From Mariniradius saccharolyticus AK6 (GTDB taxonomy: Bacteria > Bacteroidota > Bacteroidia > Cytophagales > Cyclobacteriaceae): DNA of 64,000 nt. A program made the translations under genes and the position numbers. The stretch lies in assembly GCF_000330725.2 (NCBI RefSeq), contig NZ_AMZY02000001.1:124001-188000 (forward strand). The letters run 5' to 3'. The notes under the pieces were generated by a model. The model made no database searches. It was not told the origin of the DNA and worked only from the letters and a program-made list of their open reading frames with translations. Positions 53,031 to 62,250 of the stretch are shown here, piece by piece; position 1 is the first letter of the stretch, and every line of letters begins with the position of its first letter.

Positions 53031-53222
53031 ATGGCACATCCTAAACACAAAATTTCGACAACCAGGAGGGACAAAAGGAGAACTCACTATAAATTGACAG
53101 CACCAGGACTTTACAAATGCCCTACCACAGGTGAACTCCATCTGCCACACAGAGCATTCTGGTTGGATGGCAAATTGTACTACAAAGGTCAAGTGATCCA
53201 AGAAAAAGAAACGACTGCATAA
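53031..53222 (+). CDS. rpmF: 50S ribosomal protein L32
   Basis: A 63-residue L32. It begins [20 protein letters not shown] and keeps the basic conserved half; the usual zinc Cys4 motif is reduced to a single Cys in [15 protein letters not shown], so this is a zinc-free (C-minus) form. It is the 50S subunit protein. A strong terminator follows at 53250. Confidence 0.96.
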   Translation: MAHPKHKISTTRRDKRRTHYKLTAPGLYKCPTTGELHLPHRAFWLDGKLYYKGQVIQEKETTA

Positions 53223-53249
53223 TTTACGGTCGACTGAAAACCATATAAG

Positions 53250-53283
53250 AATCCATTCTGGGAAACCGGAATGGATTTTTTTG
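53250..53283 (+). terminator. Terminator after rpmF
   Basis: Stem AATCCATTC (53250-53258) / GAATGGATT (53269-53277) with T7. It separates rpmF from the fabH transcript. Confidence 0.88.
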
Positions 53284-53398
53284 TTGCCCGTTCTGTTCGG
53301 CAACCTCAAAAACAATCCCGATTGATTTGGGAATGGCAATATACCAAAACAGACCCTAGGAGCCCATTTTTCGACTAAAGTCGCAAAAGCCAAAAAAC

Positions 53399-53430
53399 TT
53401 TGGTGGAAATGGACATTTTAGATAATTTTG
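53399..53430 (+). promoter_or_regulatory. Complete Bacteroidota-type promoter of fabH
   Basis: TTTG (53399-53402), a 20-bp spacer and TAATTTTG (53423-53430) match the -33/-7 consensus TTTG-N19-TAnnTTTG closely. Transcription would start around 53437, leaving a leader of about 100 bases before fabH. Confidence 0.6.
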
Positions 53431-53543
53431 TCGCCTTGACTTCGGAACAGGGACTCCTAATCACCGAAGATTTGACATTCTTAAACAAGCCAGCATCTGA
53501 GGTATCCATTCTCTTGGAAATGCCTTCAAAACCGCAAGTATGA
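53409..53543 (+). CDS. Possible 44-residue ORF overlapping fabH start
   Basis: A 44-codon frame starts at ATG 53409 and ends in TGA 53541-53543, overlapping the fabH ATG (ATGA), which would allow coupled translation. The peptide is soluble and without cysteine; I recognise no family. The fabH promoter seems to lie inside its first codons, which argues against translation from that transcript. Kept only as a possibility. Confidence 0.2.
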   Translation: MDILDNFVALTSEQGLLITEDLTFLNKPASEVSILLEMPSKPQV

Positions 53544-54538
53544 AAAAAACCAGAGCAGTCATCACAGGTGTCCATGGATGGGTCCCGGACTATATCCTGA
53601 CCAATCGTGAACTCGAAACCATGGTTGACACCAATGACGAGTGGATCGTCACCAGGACCGGCATCAAAGAACGGAGAATCCTAAAGGGCGAAAACAAAGG
53701 GACCTCGATCATCGGGATCAATGCCGTCAAAGGCTTGCTTGAAAAAACCAACACCAACCCAGAGGACATCGAACTCATCATTTGCGCGACGGTCACGCCT
53801 GACATGCCCTTTCCAGCTACCGCCAATATCATCGCCGACGGCGTGGGCGCTACTAAAAGTTACAGTTTTGACATTTCAGCAGCTTGTTCAGGCTTCCTAT
53901 ATGCCCTGACAATGGGCAGCCAGTTTATAGAAACAGGCATGCATAAAAAGGTTATTGTCGTTGGGGCAGACAAAATGTCGGCCATCATCGATTACCAAGA
54001 CCGGGCTACTTGTATCATTTTTGGCGACGGCGGCGGCGCGGTACTTTTGGAACCTACCGAAGAAGAAGTCGGCGTGATGGATTCCCTTTTGCTTTCCGAC
54101 GGATCCGGCGCGCCTTACCTACACATGAAAGCAGGCGGCAGCCGTAAGCCCGCCACAGAGGAAACAGTCGCGGCACGTGAACATTATGCCTACCAAGAAG
54201 GATCTACGGTATTCAAGTTTGCCGTAACCAATATGGCCGAAGTCAGTGCCCAAATTATGGATCGAAACCAATTGGTCGCGGACGATATCGCATGGCTTGT
54301 GCCCCACCAAGCCAACAAAAGGATCATCGATGCCACAGCCAACCGCATGGGAATCGGCCCGGAAAAAGTGATGCTCAACATCGAGCGCTATGGCAACACA
54401 ACCGCGGGGACGCTACCACTTTGTCTTTGGGACTATGAATCCCAGCTGAAGAAAGGGGACAACATCATTCTCGCTGCTTTCGGCGGCGGCTTCACCTGGG
54501 GATCGATTTACCTCAAGTGGGGATATGACCCAAAATAA
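53540..54538 (+). CDS. fabH: Beta-ketoacyl-ACP synthase III
   Basis: A 332-residue FabH, which starts fatty acid synthesis by joining acetyl-CoA (or branched acyl-CoA) to malonyl-ACP. The catalytic triad is Cys116 ([10 protein letters not shown]), His256 (VPHQANKRI) and Asn286 (ERYGNTTAG). Length and motif order are normal. Known Bacteroidota use branched starters, which is compatible but not shown. plsX, often next to it, is absent. efp follows after 30 bases. Confidence 0.96.
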   Translation: MKKTRAVITGVHGWVPDYILTNRELETMVDTNDEWIVTRTGIKERRILKGENKGTSIIGINAVKGLLEKTNTNPEDIELIICATVTPDMPFPATANIIADGVGATKSYSFDISAACSGFLYALTMGSQFIETGMHKKVIVVGADKMSAIIDYQDRATCIIFGDGGGAVLLEPTEEEVGVMDSLLLSDGSGAPYLHMKAGGSRKPATEETVAAREHYAYQEGSTVFKFAVTNMAEVSAQIMDRNQLVADDIAWLVPHQANKRIIDATANRMGIGPEKVMLNIERYGNTTAGTLPLCLWDYESQLKKGDNIILAAFGGGFTWGSIYLKWGYDPK

Positions 54539-54568
54539 AGCAATAACCAATTTAGAGATACAAGAATA

Positions 54569-55132
54569 ATGGCAACTACAGCAGATTTCAAAACCGGATT
54601 GTGCCTTGAAATGAACAATGACATCTACACCATTGTGGATTTCCAGCACGTGAAACCCGGCAAAGGGGGCGCATTCGTGAGAACAAAACTCAAGAGTCTT
54701 ACCTCCGGCAAAGTGCTGGACAAAACCTACACGGCGGGTGAAAAAGTCGTGACGGCCAGGGTTGAAAAACGACCCCACCAGTTTATCTACCAAGATGACT
54801 TCGGTTATAATTTTATGGACACAGAGTCTTTTGAGCAGATTTCCATTCAGGAAAAACTCATTGAAAGGCCGAAGTTGCTCAAGGAAGGACAAATGGTAGA
54901 TGTTTTGGTACATGCCGAGACAGAGACTCCGCTCTCTGTGGAACTTCCTCCTTTTGTCGAATTGATGATTACCTACACCGAACCCGGCATAAAGGGTGAC
55001 ACGGCGACAAACGCCATGAAGCCAGCGACTTTGGAAACAGGAGCTGTCGTGATGGTTCCGCTTTTCGTGGACCAGGATATCATGATCCGTGTAGACACAA
55101 GAGACGGTTCTTACTCCGAAAGAGTAAAATAA
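54569..55132 (+). CDS. efp: Translation elongation factor P
   Basis: A 187-residue EF-P of three beta-barrel domains. The tip loop is [14 protein letters not shown] with Lys32 at the position modified in many species; domain II/III blocks such as [14 protein letters not shown] and [20 protein letters not shown] are complete. It relieves ribosome stalling at proline runs. No epmA or other modification gene is visible here, so Lys32 may be unmodified or handled elsewhere. A hairpin separates it from accB. Confidence 0.96.
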   Translation: MATTADFKTGLCLEMNNDIYTIVDFQHVKPGKGGAFVRTKLKSLTSGKVLDKTYTAGEKVVTARVEKRPHQFIYQDDFGYNFMDTESFEQISIQEKLIERPKLLKEGQMVDVLVHAETETPLSVELPPFVELMITYTEPGIKGDTATNAMKPATLETGAVVMVPLFVDQDIMIRVDTRDGSYSERVK

Positions 55133-55139
55133 TTTCCAC

Positions 55140-55180
55140 AAGCTATGTGATTTGGTTAAATTACATAGCTTCTTTGTTTG
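55140..55180 (+). terminator. Hairpin between efp and accB
   Basis: AAGCTATGTGATT (55140-55152) pairs with AATTACATAGCTT (55159-55171), 13 pairs with one G-U and a six-base loop, followed by CTTTGTTTG. Probably a weak terminator that lets some transcription through to accBC. Confidence 0.6.
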
Positions 55181-55234
55181 ATTACCAACCTCACCAGGAT
55201 CCATCATAGCCAATGGGTCCAAAAATCTAAAATC

Positions 55235-55720
55235 ATGAAAGCAAAAGAAATCCAGGATTTAATTGACTTCATTTCCAATTCGGGACTCGCCGAAGTCAAA
55301 ATCGAAACCGAAGAATTCAAATTGTCCATCAAAAAATACGCGGAAGCCCCAACGGTAAAGGTTGAGACGCTTCCTATGGCAGCGCCGGTTGCAATGCCCC
55401 ATCCCGTTGCGGCGGCACCAGTAGCAGTGGCATCTCCTGCTCCTACTCCCGCTCCTGCAAAAGAAGACAGCTCCCGATATGTGGAGATCAAATCCCCGAT
55501 GATTGGTACATTCTATAGAACTCCCAATCCGGATTCAGAGAATTTTGTCAATGTAGGCGACTCCGTGTCTGCCGGTCAGACGGTTTGCATCATCGAAGCC
55601 ATGAAGCTTTTCAATGAAATCGAATCCGAGGTGTCCGGCAAAATCGTAAAAGTCCTTGTTGAAAATGCATCTCCAGTGGAGTACGATCAGCCGCTTTTCC
55701 TCGTAGATCCGGCAGGATGA
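55235..55720 (+). CDS. accB: Biotin carboxyl carrier protein of acetyl-CoA carboxylase
   Basis: A 161-residue BCCP. The N-terminal part (1-35) contains the dimer-forming stretch KEIQDLIDFISNSGLAEVK; a flexible Ala/Pro/Val linker (about 47-75) follows; the C-terminal biotinyl domain has the biotin Lys124 in EAMKLFNEIE. It carries biotin between AccC and the carboxyltransferase. The ATG at 55235 is set by the conserved start. accC begins 26 bases downstream. Confidence 0.96.
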   Translation: MKAKEIQDLIDFISNSGLAEVKIETEEFKLSIKKYAEAPTVKVETLPMAAPVAMPHPVAAAPVAVASPAPTPAPAKEDSSRYVEIKSPMIGTFYRTPNPDSENFVNVGDSVSAGQTVCIIEAMKLFNEIESEVSGKIVKVLVENASPVEYDQPLFLVDPAG

Positions 55721-55746
55721 TTTTTGTTTAACCAACCCGAAATCCC

Positions 55747-57096
55747 GTGTTTAAGAAAATACTTATAGCCAATCGTGGAGAAATTGCCCTGAGGGTGATC
55801 CGTTCCTGCAAGGAAATGGGCATCAAGACCGTGGCCGTCTACTCCACCGCCGACAAAGACAGCCTCCACGTCCGTTTCGCGGATGAGGCAGTCTGCATCG
55901 GACCTCCCCCAAGCCGGGAATCCTACCTGAATATCCCCAGGATCATCGCTGCGGCCGAAATCACCAACGCCGATGCCATCCATCCCGGCTATGGATTCCT
56001 GTCAGAAAATGCCGAATTCTCCAGAATTTGTGAAGAATACGGTATCAAGTTTATCGGAGCAAGTCCCGAGATGATCAATAAAATGGGAGACAAAGCGACC
56101 GCCAAAGCGACCATGAAGGAAGCAGGCGTGCCGACAATCCCGGGTTCGGAAGGACTATTGGACAGCATCGAACAGGGCGTCAAGATCGCCAACGAAATGG
56201 GCTACCCAGTCATCCTAAAGGCCACAGCCGGTGGTGGCGGACGCGGTATGCGGATCGTGAAGTCCGAAAGTGAATTCAAAAAAGCCTGGGACGACGCCCG
56301 GCAAGAAGCGGGTGCAGCCTTCGGAAACGACGGGCTTTATCTCGAAAAATTCGTTGAGGAGCCCCGCCATATCGAAATCCAAATCGTCGGTGACAGCACA
56401 GGAAGGGCTTGCCATCTTTCAGAGCGGGACTGCTCCATCCAAAGAAGGCACCAAAAACTGGTGGAGGAGACCCCATCTCCCTTCATGACCGACGAACTCA
56501 GGGAAGCCATGGGCAAAGCGGCCATCAAAGGCGCTGAAGCCATTGCCTATGAAGGCGCGGGAACAATCGAATTTTTGGTCGACAAAAACCGCAACTTCTA
56601 CTTTATGGAGATGAACACCCGTATCCAGGTGGAGCATCCCATTACGGAGGAAGTCACGGATTTTGATTTGATCAAGGAACAGATCAAAGTGGCAGCGGGT
56701 GAGAAGATCTCAGGTAGAAACTATTTCCCGAAACTGTATTCCATGGAATGCCGAATCAATGCCGAGGACCCAGCCAACGGTTTCAGGCCAAGTCCAGGCA
56801 AAATCCTTAACCTCCACATGCCTGGAGGAAAGGGCGTACGGGTCGACAGCCACGTGTATGCGGGTTACGTCATTCCACCGAACTACGACTCCATGATCGC
56901 CAAGTTGATCGTCAGGGGACAATCAAGGGAAGAGGTAATCGTCAGGATGAAGCGCGCCTTGGAGGAATTTGTGATCGATGGCATCAAAACCACCATCCCC
57001 TTCCACATTGCGCTCTTGGATAACGTGGACTTCAGAAAAGGAAACTTCACTACGAAGTTCCTCGAAACCTTTGATTTCTCTGTGATCAAAGCCTAG
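55747..57096 (+). CDS. accC: Biotin carboxylase subunit of acetyl-CoA carboxylase
   Basis: A 449-residue biotin carboxylase, starting at GTG with [23 protein letters not shown]-grasp features include the glycine-rich loop [33 protein letters not shown] and [18 protein letters not shown]. It carboxylates biotin on AccB using bicarbonate and ATP. Length is normal. The carboxyltransferase genes accA and accD are not in this window. A terminator follows. Confidence 0.97.
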   Translation: MFKKILIANRGEIALRVIRSCKEMGIKTVAVYSTADKDSLHVRFADEAVCIGPPPSRESYLNIPRIIAAAEITNADAIHPGYGFLSENAEFSRICEEYGIKFIGASPEMINKMGDKATAKATMKEAGVPTIPGSEGLLDSIEQGVKIANEMGYPVILKATAGGGGRGMRIVKSESEFKKAWDDARQEAGAAFGNDGLYLEKFVEEPRHIEIQIVGDSTGRACHLSERDCSIQRRHQKLVEETPSPFMTDELREAMGKAAIKGAEAIAYEGAGTIEFLVDKNRNFYFMEMNTRIQVEHPITEEVTDFDLIKEQIKVAAGEKISGRNYFPKLYSMECRINAEDPANGFRPSPGKILNLHMPGGKGVRVDSHVYAGYVIPPNYDSMIAKLIVRGQSREEVIVRMKRALEEFVIDGIKTTIPFHIALLDNVDFRKGNFTTKFLETFDFSVIKA

Positions 57097-57118
57097 GCAA
57101 CCAAAAAAGGATAAATGG

Positions 57119-57146
57119 AGCCCGGACATGTGTCTGGGCTTTTTTG
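57119..57146 (+). terminator. Terminator after accC
   Basis: Stem AGCCC, one mismatch, GACA with TGTC and GGGCT (57119-57140) and T6 on the plus strand. Confidence 0.8.
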
Positions 57147-57211
57147 TTGGAAAAAACCCAAACCTGCTGACATGCTTTGGCACAAATCGACAGGGTCTTG
57201 GGAAAAAACCT

Positions 57212-57219
57212 TAATTTTG
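57212..57219 (+). promoter_or_regulatory. -7 promoter box of valS
   Basis: TAATTTTG fits TAnnTTTG, 27 bases upstream of the valS ATG. Confidence 0.45.
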
Positions 57220-57246
57220 CGCCTCGAAAAGCCTTTCAAATCATCG

Positions 57247-59880
57247 ATGTCGTTAGCAACTAAATATAACCCCGCAGAAGCCGAAGCCAAATGGTACGCC
57301 TATTGGATGGCCAATGGTTTTTTTTCATCCAAAGTTGATCCCGCAAAAGAACCCTATACCATCGTCATTCCCCCACCCAACGTGACGGGCGTCCTGCACA
57401 TGGGCCATATGCTCAACAATACGATCCAAGACGTATTGATCAGAAAGGCCCGCATGCAAGGCAAAAACGCCTGCTGGGTACCCGGGACTGACCACGCGTC
57501 CATCGCCACAGAAGCCAAGGTCGTTTCCATGCTCAAGGAAAGGGGAATCGATAAAAAATCGATCACCCGGGAGGAATTCCTCAAATATGCCTGGGAATGG
57601 AAGGAAAAGTACGGCGGCATTATCCTCGAGCAACTCAAAAAGCTCGGTGCATCCTGCGATTGGGATCGTACCAAGTTTACCATGGACCCCGACCTCAGCG
57701 ATGCGGTGATCTCGGTTTTCGTCGATCTGTACAACAAAGGAAAAATCTACCGCGGCGTCCGCATGGTCAATTGGGACCCGCAGGGCAAGACCGCCTTGTC
57801 GGATGACGAGGTAATCATGAAGGAGATTTCCTCCAAACTGTACTACATCCGCTACCAAATCGAAGGATCGGAGGCGGAATATTTGACCATCGCCACCACC
57901 CGGCCGGAAACCATCATGGCCGACGTGGCCATCTGCATCAATCCCAATGACCCGCGATTTGCCCATTTGAAGGGAAAAAAGGCCATCATTCCATTGATCA
58001 ACCGCGCAATCCCCATCATCGAGGACGAGTACGTGGACATGGAATTTGGTACCGGCTGCCTGAAAGTCACCCCGGCCCACGACGTCAACGACTACGAATT
58101 GGGAATCAAACACAAACTCCCCGTTATCGACATCCTCAACGACGATGGCAAGCTCAACGAAAAAGCCCAAATCCTTGTCGGTGAGGACCGATTCATAGCG
58201 CGGAAAAAGATAGGCAAGCTGCTCGACGAAATCGGTCAGTTGGAAAAAATAGAAGACTACAAATCCAACGTGGGCCATTCAGAGCGGACAGATGCGGTCA
58301 TCGAACCGAAGCTTTCCCTGCAGTGGTTTTTGAAAATGGAGGAAATCACCAAGCCCGCATTGAGCGCGGTGATGGACGATGTCATCCAGTTGTATCCACC
58401 CAAGTTCAAGAACATGTACAGGGCATGGATGGAAAATGTACGCGATTGGTGCATTTCCCGGCAACTCTGGTGGGGCCACCAAATCCCCGCTTTCTATCTG
58501 CCGAACGGAGAGTTTGTGGTGGCCAAAACCAAAGAAACAGCCCTGGAAATTGCCAATGCCAAGTTCGGTACCAATTTCACGATCGAAGAGCTCAAGCAGG
58601 ACGAAGACGTGTTGGACACCTGGTTTTCGTCTTGGCTATGGCCGATATCGGTTTTCGATACAGAGGTGTTTTCGACCGGGAAGCCGAATGAAGACTTGAA
58701 ATACTACTATCCTACCAATGACCTGGTGACGGCCCCCGAAATCCTCTTTTTCTGGGTGGCGCGGATGATCATCGCAGGATACGAATACTTGGGTGAAAAG
58801 CCCTTCAAAAACGTTTACCTCACGGGAATCGTGCGCGACAAATTGGGCCGGAAAATGTCCAAGTCGCTGGGCAATTCTCCGGATCCATTGGACCTGATCG
58901 CCAATTATGGAGCGGACGGCGTCAGGACGGGAATGCTCTTCTCCTCCCCTGCCGGCAATGACCTTCCTTTTGACGAAAAACTCGTCGAGCAAGGCCGGAA
59001 CTTCGCCAACAAGATCTGGAATGCTTTCCGACTTGTAAAGGGCTGGGAAATCGACGAAAACGCTAGCGGTGATGCCAATACAGCATCGATCGACTGGTTT
59101 GAAAACCGGTTCCAACAGGCGCTAGCCGAAATCGAGGACCATTTCGACAAGTTCAGGATTTCCGATGCGCTAATGGCCACCTATAAATTGGTATGGGATG
59201 ATTTCTGCTCTTGGTACTTGGAAATGATCAAACCAGCCTACCAACAGCCTATCGACAGGCCGACCTTGGACAAAACAATTGTGTTTTTCGAAGATATCCT
59301 CAAAATCCTGCATCCCTTCATGCCTTTCCTCACCGAGGAACTCTGGCAGCAGATGAGGAAAAGGTCTACCGCGGAAGCCTTGATCATATCGTCTTGGCCA
59401 ACTGCGAAATCCTTTGACGAAAAACCGATTGCCGAAGCCAGTCAGGTATTCGAGGTCGTGTCACAGGTCCGGAATACACGCAACGCGAAAGGCATTTCCC
59501 CAAAGGAAAGCCTCAGCCTCGCCATCAATACCAAGCATCCTGGGTTGTACCAAAAATTCGAGGCAGTGCTGAAAAAACTGGCCAACCTTTCGGAACTCCA
59601 ATTCGGGGAAAAGGTCGACAATGCGATCAGCTTTGTGGTCAAGTCAGACGAATGCTTTATCCCAATGGCGGCTGAAGTGGATGTTGAAAAAGAACGCGAA
59701 AACTTGAGCAAGGAATTGGAATACACCAAAGGCTTTTTGGCAACGGTGATGAAAAAACTGGAAAACGAGCGCTTTGTAAGCTCGGCACCTGCTGCCGTGG
59801 TCGAAACAGAGCGCAAAAAACAAGCCGACGCCGAAGCCAAAATCAAGGCATTGGAAGAGTCCTTGGCGAAGCTATCCTAA
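57247..59880 (+). CDS. valS: Valyl-tRNA synthetase
   Basis: An 877-residue class I synthetase. The HIGH-type motif is HMGH (51-54), and KMSKS is complete at 536-540. [13 protein letters not shown] and the long CP1 editing domain (about 190-400, with [13 protein letters not shown]) are ValRS features; the C-terminal coiled-coil (about 810-877), [19 protein letters not shown], is typical of ValRS and binds tRNA. The ATG at 57247 is set by the start [16 protein letters not shown]; the frame is open further upstream without family residues. Confidence 0.97.
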   Translation: MSLATKYNPAEAEAKWYAYWMANGFFSSKVDPAKEPYTIVIPPPNVTGVLHMGHMLNNTIQDVLIRKARMQGKNACWVPGTDHASIATEAKVVSMLKERGIDKKSITREEFLKYAWEWKEKYGGIILEQLKKLGASCDWDRTKFTMDPDLSDAVISVFVDLYNKGKIYRGVRMVNWDPQGKTALSDDEVIMKEISSKLYYIRYQIEGSEAEYLTIATTRPETIMADVAICINPNDPRFAHLKGKKAIIPLINRAIPIIEDEYVDMEFGTGCLKVTPAHDVNDYELGIKHKLPVIDILNDDGKLNEKAQILVGEDRFIARKKIGKLLDEIGQLEKIEDYKSNVGHSERTDAVIEPKLSLQWFLKMEEITKPALSAVMDDVIQLYPPKFKNMYRAWMENVRDWCISRQLWWGHQIPAFYLPNGEFVVAKTKETALEIANAKFGTNFTIEELKQDEDVLDTWFSSWLWPISVFDTEVFSTGKPNEDLKYYYPTNDLVTAPEILFFWVARMIIAGYEYLGEKPFKNVYLTGIVRDKLGRKMSKSLGNSPDPLDLIANYGADGVRTGMLFSSPAGNDLPFDEKLVEQGRNFANKIWNAFRLVKGWEIDENASGDANTASIDWFENRFQQALAEIEDHFDKFRISDALMATYKLVWDDFCSWYLEMIKPAYQQPIDRPTLDKTIVFFEDILKILHPFMPFLTEELWQQMRKRSTAEALIISSWPTAKSFDEKPIAEASQVFEVVSQVRNTRNAKGISPKESLSLAINTKHPGLYQKFEAVLKKLANLSELQFGEKVDNAISFVVKSDECFIPMAAEVDVEKERENLSKELEYTKGFLATVMKKLENERFVSSAPAAVVETERKKQADAEAKIKALEESLAKLS

Positions 59881-59907
59881 TTGCTATTTAGAAATCAAAG
59901 AATTGGA

Positions 59908-59945
59908 AACCACCACTCAACAGGAAGTTGTGTGGTGGTTTTTTG
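59908..59945 (+). terminator. Terminator after valS
   Basis: Stem AACCACCAC (59908-59916) / GTGGTGGTT (59932-59940) with T6 following. Confidence 0.85.
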
Positions 59946-60026
59946 TCTTTATTACCTTTTGTTAAAAAACAATAAATTAAGTTTAACCGTGTAAACATAC
60001 ATGTTACACTTTCATATCTTTTCGCC

Positions 60027-61076
60027 ATGAGACATTCTTTTAAACTCACCTTGATTTTTGTTGTCTTTTTGGGTTTTCAAGCCTGTGATCAGTCTGAGGA
60101 AAATACTCCTGATATCACCCAAGAGGAATTCCCCGACCTGAAGATTTTCCTGGACAGATTTGAAACGGAGGCGAAACGGAGAGGCTATAATTTCAATTTT
60201 TCGGGCTTGGATATTGCCTATGTCAATGAAATCCGGCTCTCAGATAACCGCACGTTCTGTGGAATTGGCTATACAAGACATCCGCAGACAGGTAAGAGAG
60301 CCGTACTTATCTCAAAATCCAAAAACTGTGATTGGGCAAATCGGTCGGATATTCAACGAGAAAATCTGTTTTTTCATGAAATGGGGCACGCATTTCTGAA
60401 TTTGGAACATGACGATGCATTGATGTGCGACGGAAAACCGCTTTCAATAATGACGAATGCGTTTAATCAGTTTTTTATCTACAAGGAAAATGAACCTAAT
60501 CTTCGGGAATACTATCTAGACGAGTTATTTGACAGATTGGCTGCCAACGAACAGTGCATTGATTTTGGACAAAATTTCAACCAAGATCCCGTTTTCTTCA
60601 AGAATGAACTACCTGACCCTATTTGGAGCTCTTCCAATGATGATGGGAATTACCAAATTACAAGGGGTGTTCATTCAAATACAAACACTCCGTATTTGGA
60701 AATCACCTCGAGTGGAAACGGAAAAAATACAGGATACATCTACAGGCAGCTGGATATGCCCAATATCCCCGAAGGTGCCACGGTGATTTTGCGTACAAAA
60801 GTCAACGCGGAAAATTTGGAAGGACCCGGCGTAGCAATTGCTATGAGGGTTTACGATACAAGAATCGGCCCAACAGGAGCCTCTATTAATGAATCCCATA
60901 CGCTGACCACGGAACCTAACCCCGTGAATGGTAAATTGGAAAATCATGTGTTGGAATTACAGCTTCCGAATTTTACGAGAAAAACAATTTTCCTCATTCC
61001 GTTCGCCGTAATGATGCCCGGAACAAAAGGACAGGCATTTTTTGATGATTTTGAGATTTTGGTTGAGCCGAAGTAA
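60027..61076 (+). CDS. Lipoprotein with zincin-like motif and C-terminal beta domain
   Basis: A 349-residue lipoprotein (signal ending GFQAC, Cys20). Residues 117-121 are HEMGH, followed by a third His at 128 (HEMGHAFLNLEH), and SIM at 140-142 could be a metzincin-like Met-turn. The third His is one residue later than in standard metzincins (HExxHxxGxxH), so the assignment to a metallopeptidase is provisional. The C-terminal half (about 190-349) is beta-rich, like a carbohydrate- or cell-surface-binding jelly-roll. Extracellular or outer-membrane location is expected. The gene stands alone with its own terminator; the near-consensus box TATCTTTT lies about 10 bases upstream of the start. Confidence 0.75.
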   Translation: MRHSFKLTLIFVVFLGFQACDQSEENTPDITQEEFPDLKIFLDRFETEAKRRGYNFNFSGLDIAYVNEIRLSDNRTFCGIGYTRHPQTGKRAVLISKSKNCDWANRSDIQRENLFFHEMGHAFLNLEHDDALMCDGKPLSIMTNAFNQFFIYKENEPNLREYYLDELFDRLAANEQCIDFGQNFNQDPVFFKNELPDPIWSSSNDDGNYQITRGVHSNTNTPYLEITSSGNGKNTGYIYRQLDMPNIPEGATVILRTKVNAENLEGPGVAIAMRVYDTRIGPTGASINESHTLTTEPNPVNGKLENHVLELQLPNFTRKTIFLIPFAVMMPGTKGQAFFDDFEILVEPK

Positions 61077-61168
61077 ATAATCAGGTGAATTGAAAGTATA
61101 CTAAAGTAGAAAAATTGATAGGCTAGAAGCTTGGGAATACACTGTTCACCATCTATTGCTCGTTAATG

Positions 61169-61200
61169 GACCCTTTTGGAAAAGGGTCGTTCTATTTTTT
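61169..61200 (+). terminator. Terminator of the zincin-like lipoprotein gene
   Basis: Inverted repeat GACCCTTTT (61169-61177) / AAAAGGGTC (61180-61188) followed by a T-rich end ATTTTTT. Nothing else is recognised between 61201 and 61374. Confidence 0.75.
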
Positions 61201-61374
61201 AATTCCTTTTTCCCTAAAAACTAAAAATAGCCCACACAAGCTATTGACTTGAATCGCGATTTTTACAATCTTAGGCATCACACACAAGAGATTCTTTTAC
61301 AGCTGATCACCTACTTGGCGCAAGAGCATTTTTTTGTGAAACCAAAATCTTCATTTATTCCATTTCCAAATCCT

Positions 61375-61986
61375 ATGACAAGAGAAGAACAATTGCAATT
61401 TTGCCGGCAATGTCAAAACAGACGCTTTGATGCCGAACATGGACTAGTCTGTGCCCTCACCGGGGAAGTCGCTGCTTTCGAGATCGAATGCCCTGATTTC
61501 TCCGAAGACGGAAACGTCAAACTACAGGAGGCAAATGGACGTTTTTTAGCTCCTTTATCCGAACTGCGGGGTGAACAAAATCTGCCTCTAGGCCTTTCGG
61601 CAGGTATCATTGCCGGATCCTTGGGCGCCATCCTGTGGGGAGTAATTACCGTAGCGACCGGCTTCCAAATCGGGTACATGGCCCTAGCCATTGGCTTCGG
61701 CGTGGGACTCGCAATTCGGCAGATGGGGAAAGGAATCGACCAAATATTCGGTATCAGTGGCGCTATCGTTGCATTGTCGAGCTGCTTATTGGGGAATTTT
61801 CTCAGCGTGATCGGCTTTCTCGCCAATCAAGAAAACTTAGGATACATCGAGACACTTTTCCTGTTCGACTATTCCTACCTGCCTGAGGTCATGATGGAGA
61901 CCTTCAGTGGAATCGATCTCGTTTTCTACGCCATCGCCGTGATCCAGGGCTATAAATTCTCCTTCCGGAAACTTGGGGAAGAATAG
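61375..61986 (+). CDS. Membrane protein with N-terminal four-cysteine (zinc-ribbon-like) motif
   Basis: A 203-residue protein. Cys10 and Cys13 (FCRQCQNR), Cys26 (LVCALTG) and Cys39 (IECPDF) make a four-Cys motif before the first membrane helix; it is a recurrent N-terminal motif in Bacteroidota membrane proteins. Then come about four membrane helices (about 72-90, 93-112, 122-145 and 165-195). The motif probably binds zinc on the cytoplasmic side; function unknown. I chose the ATG at 61375 because the motif starts right after it; the frame is open upstream to a TTG at 61249. Confidence 0.7.
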   Translation: MTREEQLQFCRQCQNRRFDAEHGLVCALTGEVAAFEIECPDFSEDGNVKLQEANGRFLAPLSELRGEQNLPLGLSAGIIAGSLGAILWGVITVATGFQIGYMALAIGFGVGLAIRQMGKGIDQIFGISGAIVALSSCLLGNFLSVIGFLANQENLGYIETLFLFDYSYLPEVMMETFSGIDLVFYAIAVIQGYKFSFRKLGEE

Positions 61987-62011
61987 GAAGTAAACTTTGC
62001 AAACCTTCATC

Positions 62012-62031
62012 CTTTGGATCGAATCCAAGGG
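62012..62031 (+). terminator. Weak hairpin after the zinc-ribbon membrane gene
   Basis: CCTT(T)GGAT / ATCCAAGG with one bulge, followed by a T-poor GATTTTA. Only tentatively a terminator. Confidence 0.3.
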
Positions 62032-62250
62032 GTGATTTTAATACTCAGGAAAAGACTCCTCCTTAACAGATCATTTGGGTGTTCTCGCCAAAAATCACAC
62101 TATTGATTCCGATTGTGTGTTTTTTTCACGTTTTCCGAACCCATTGTGTGAATGGGAATGATGGTCAAGTAATTGATCAGAAAAATTCAATTGCTTTTTC
62201 CTCCCTCAGCCCCTATCTTCCAACATCATTAAGTCAATAAAATTTTACCC

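Noticed and set aside
57325-58278. Long minus-strand open frame opposite valS
   Set aside because: Antisense to motif-rich ValRS sequence; no coding evidence of its own.
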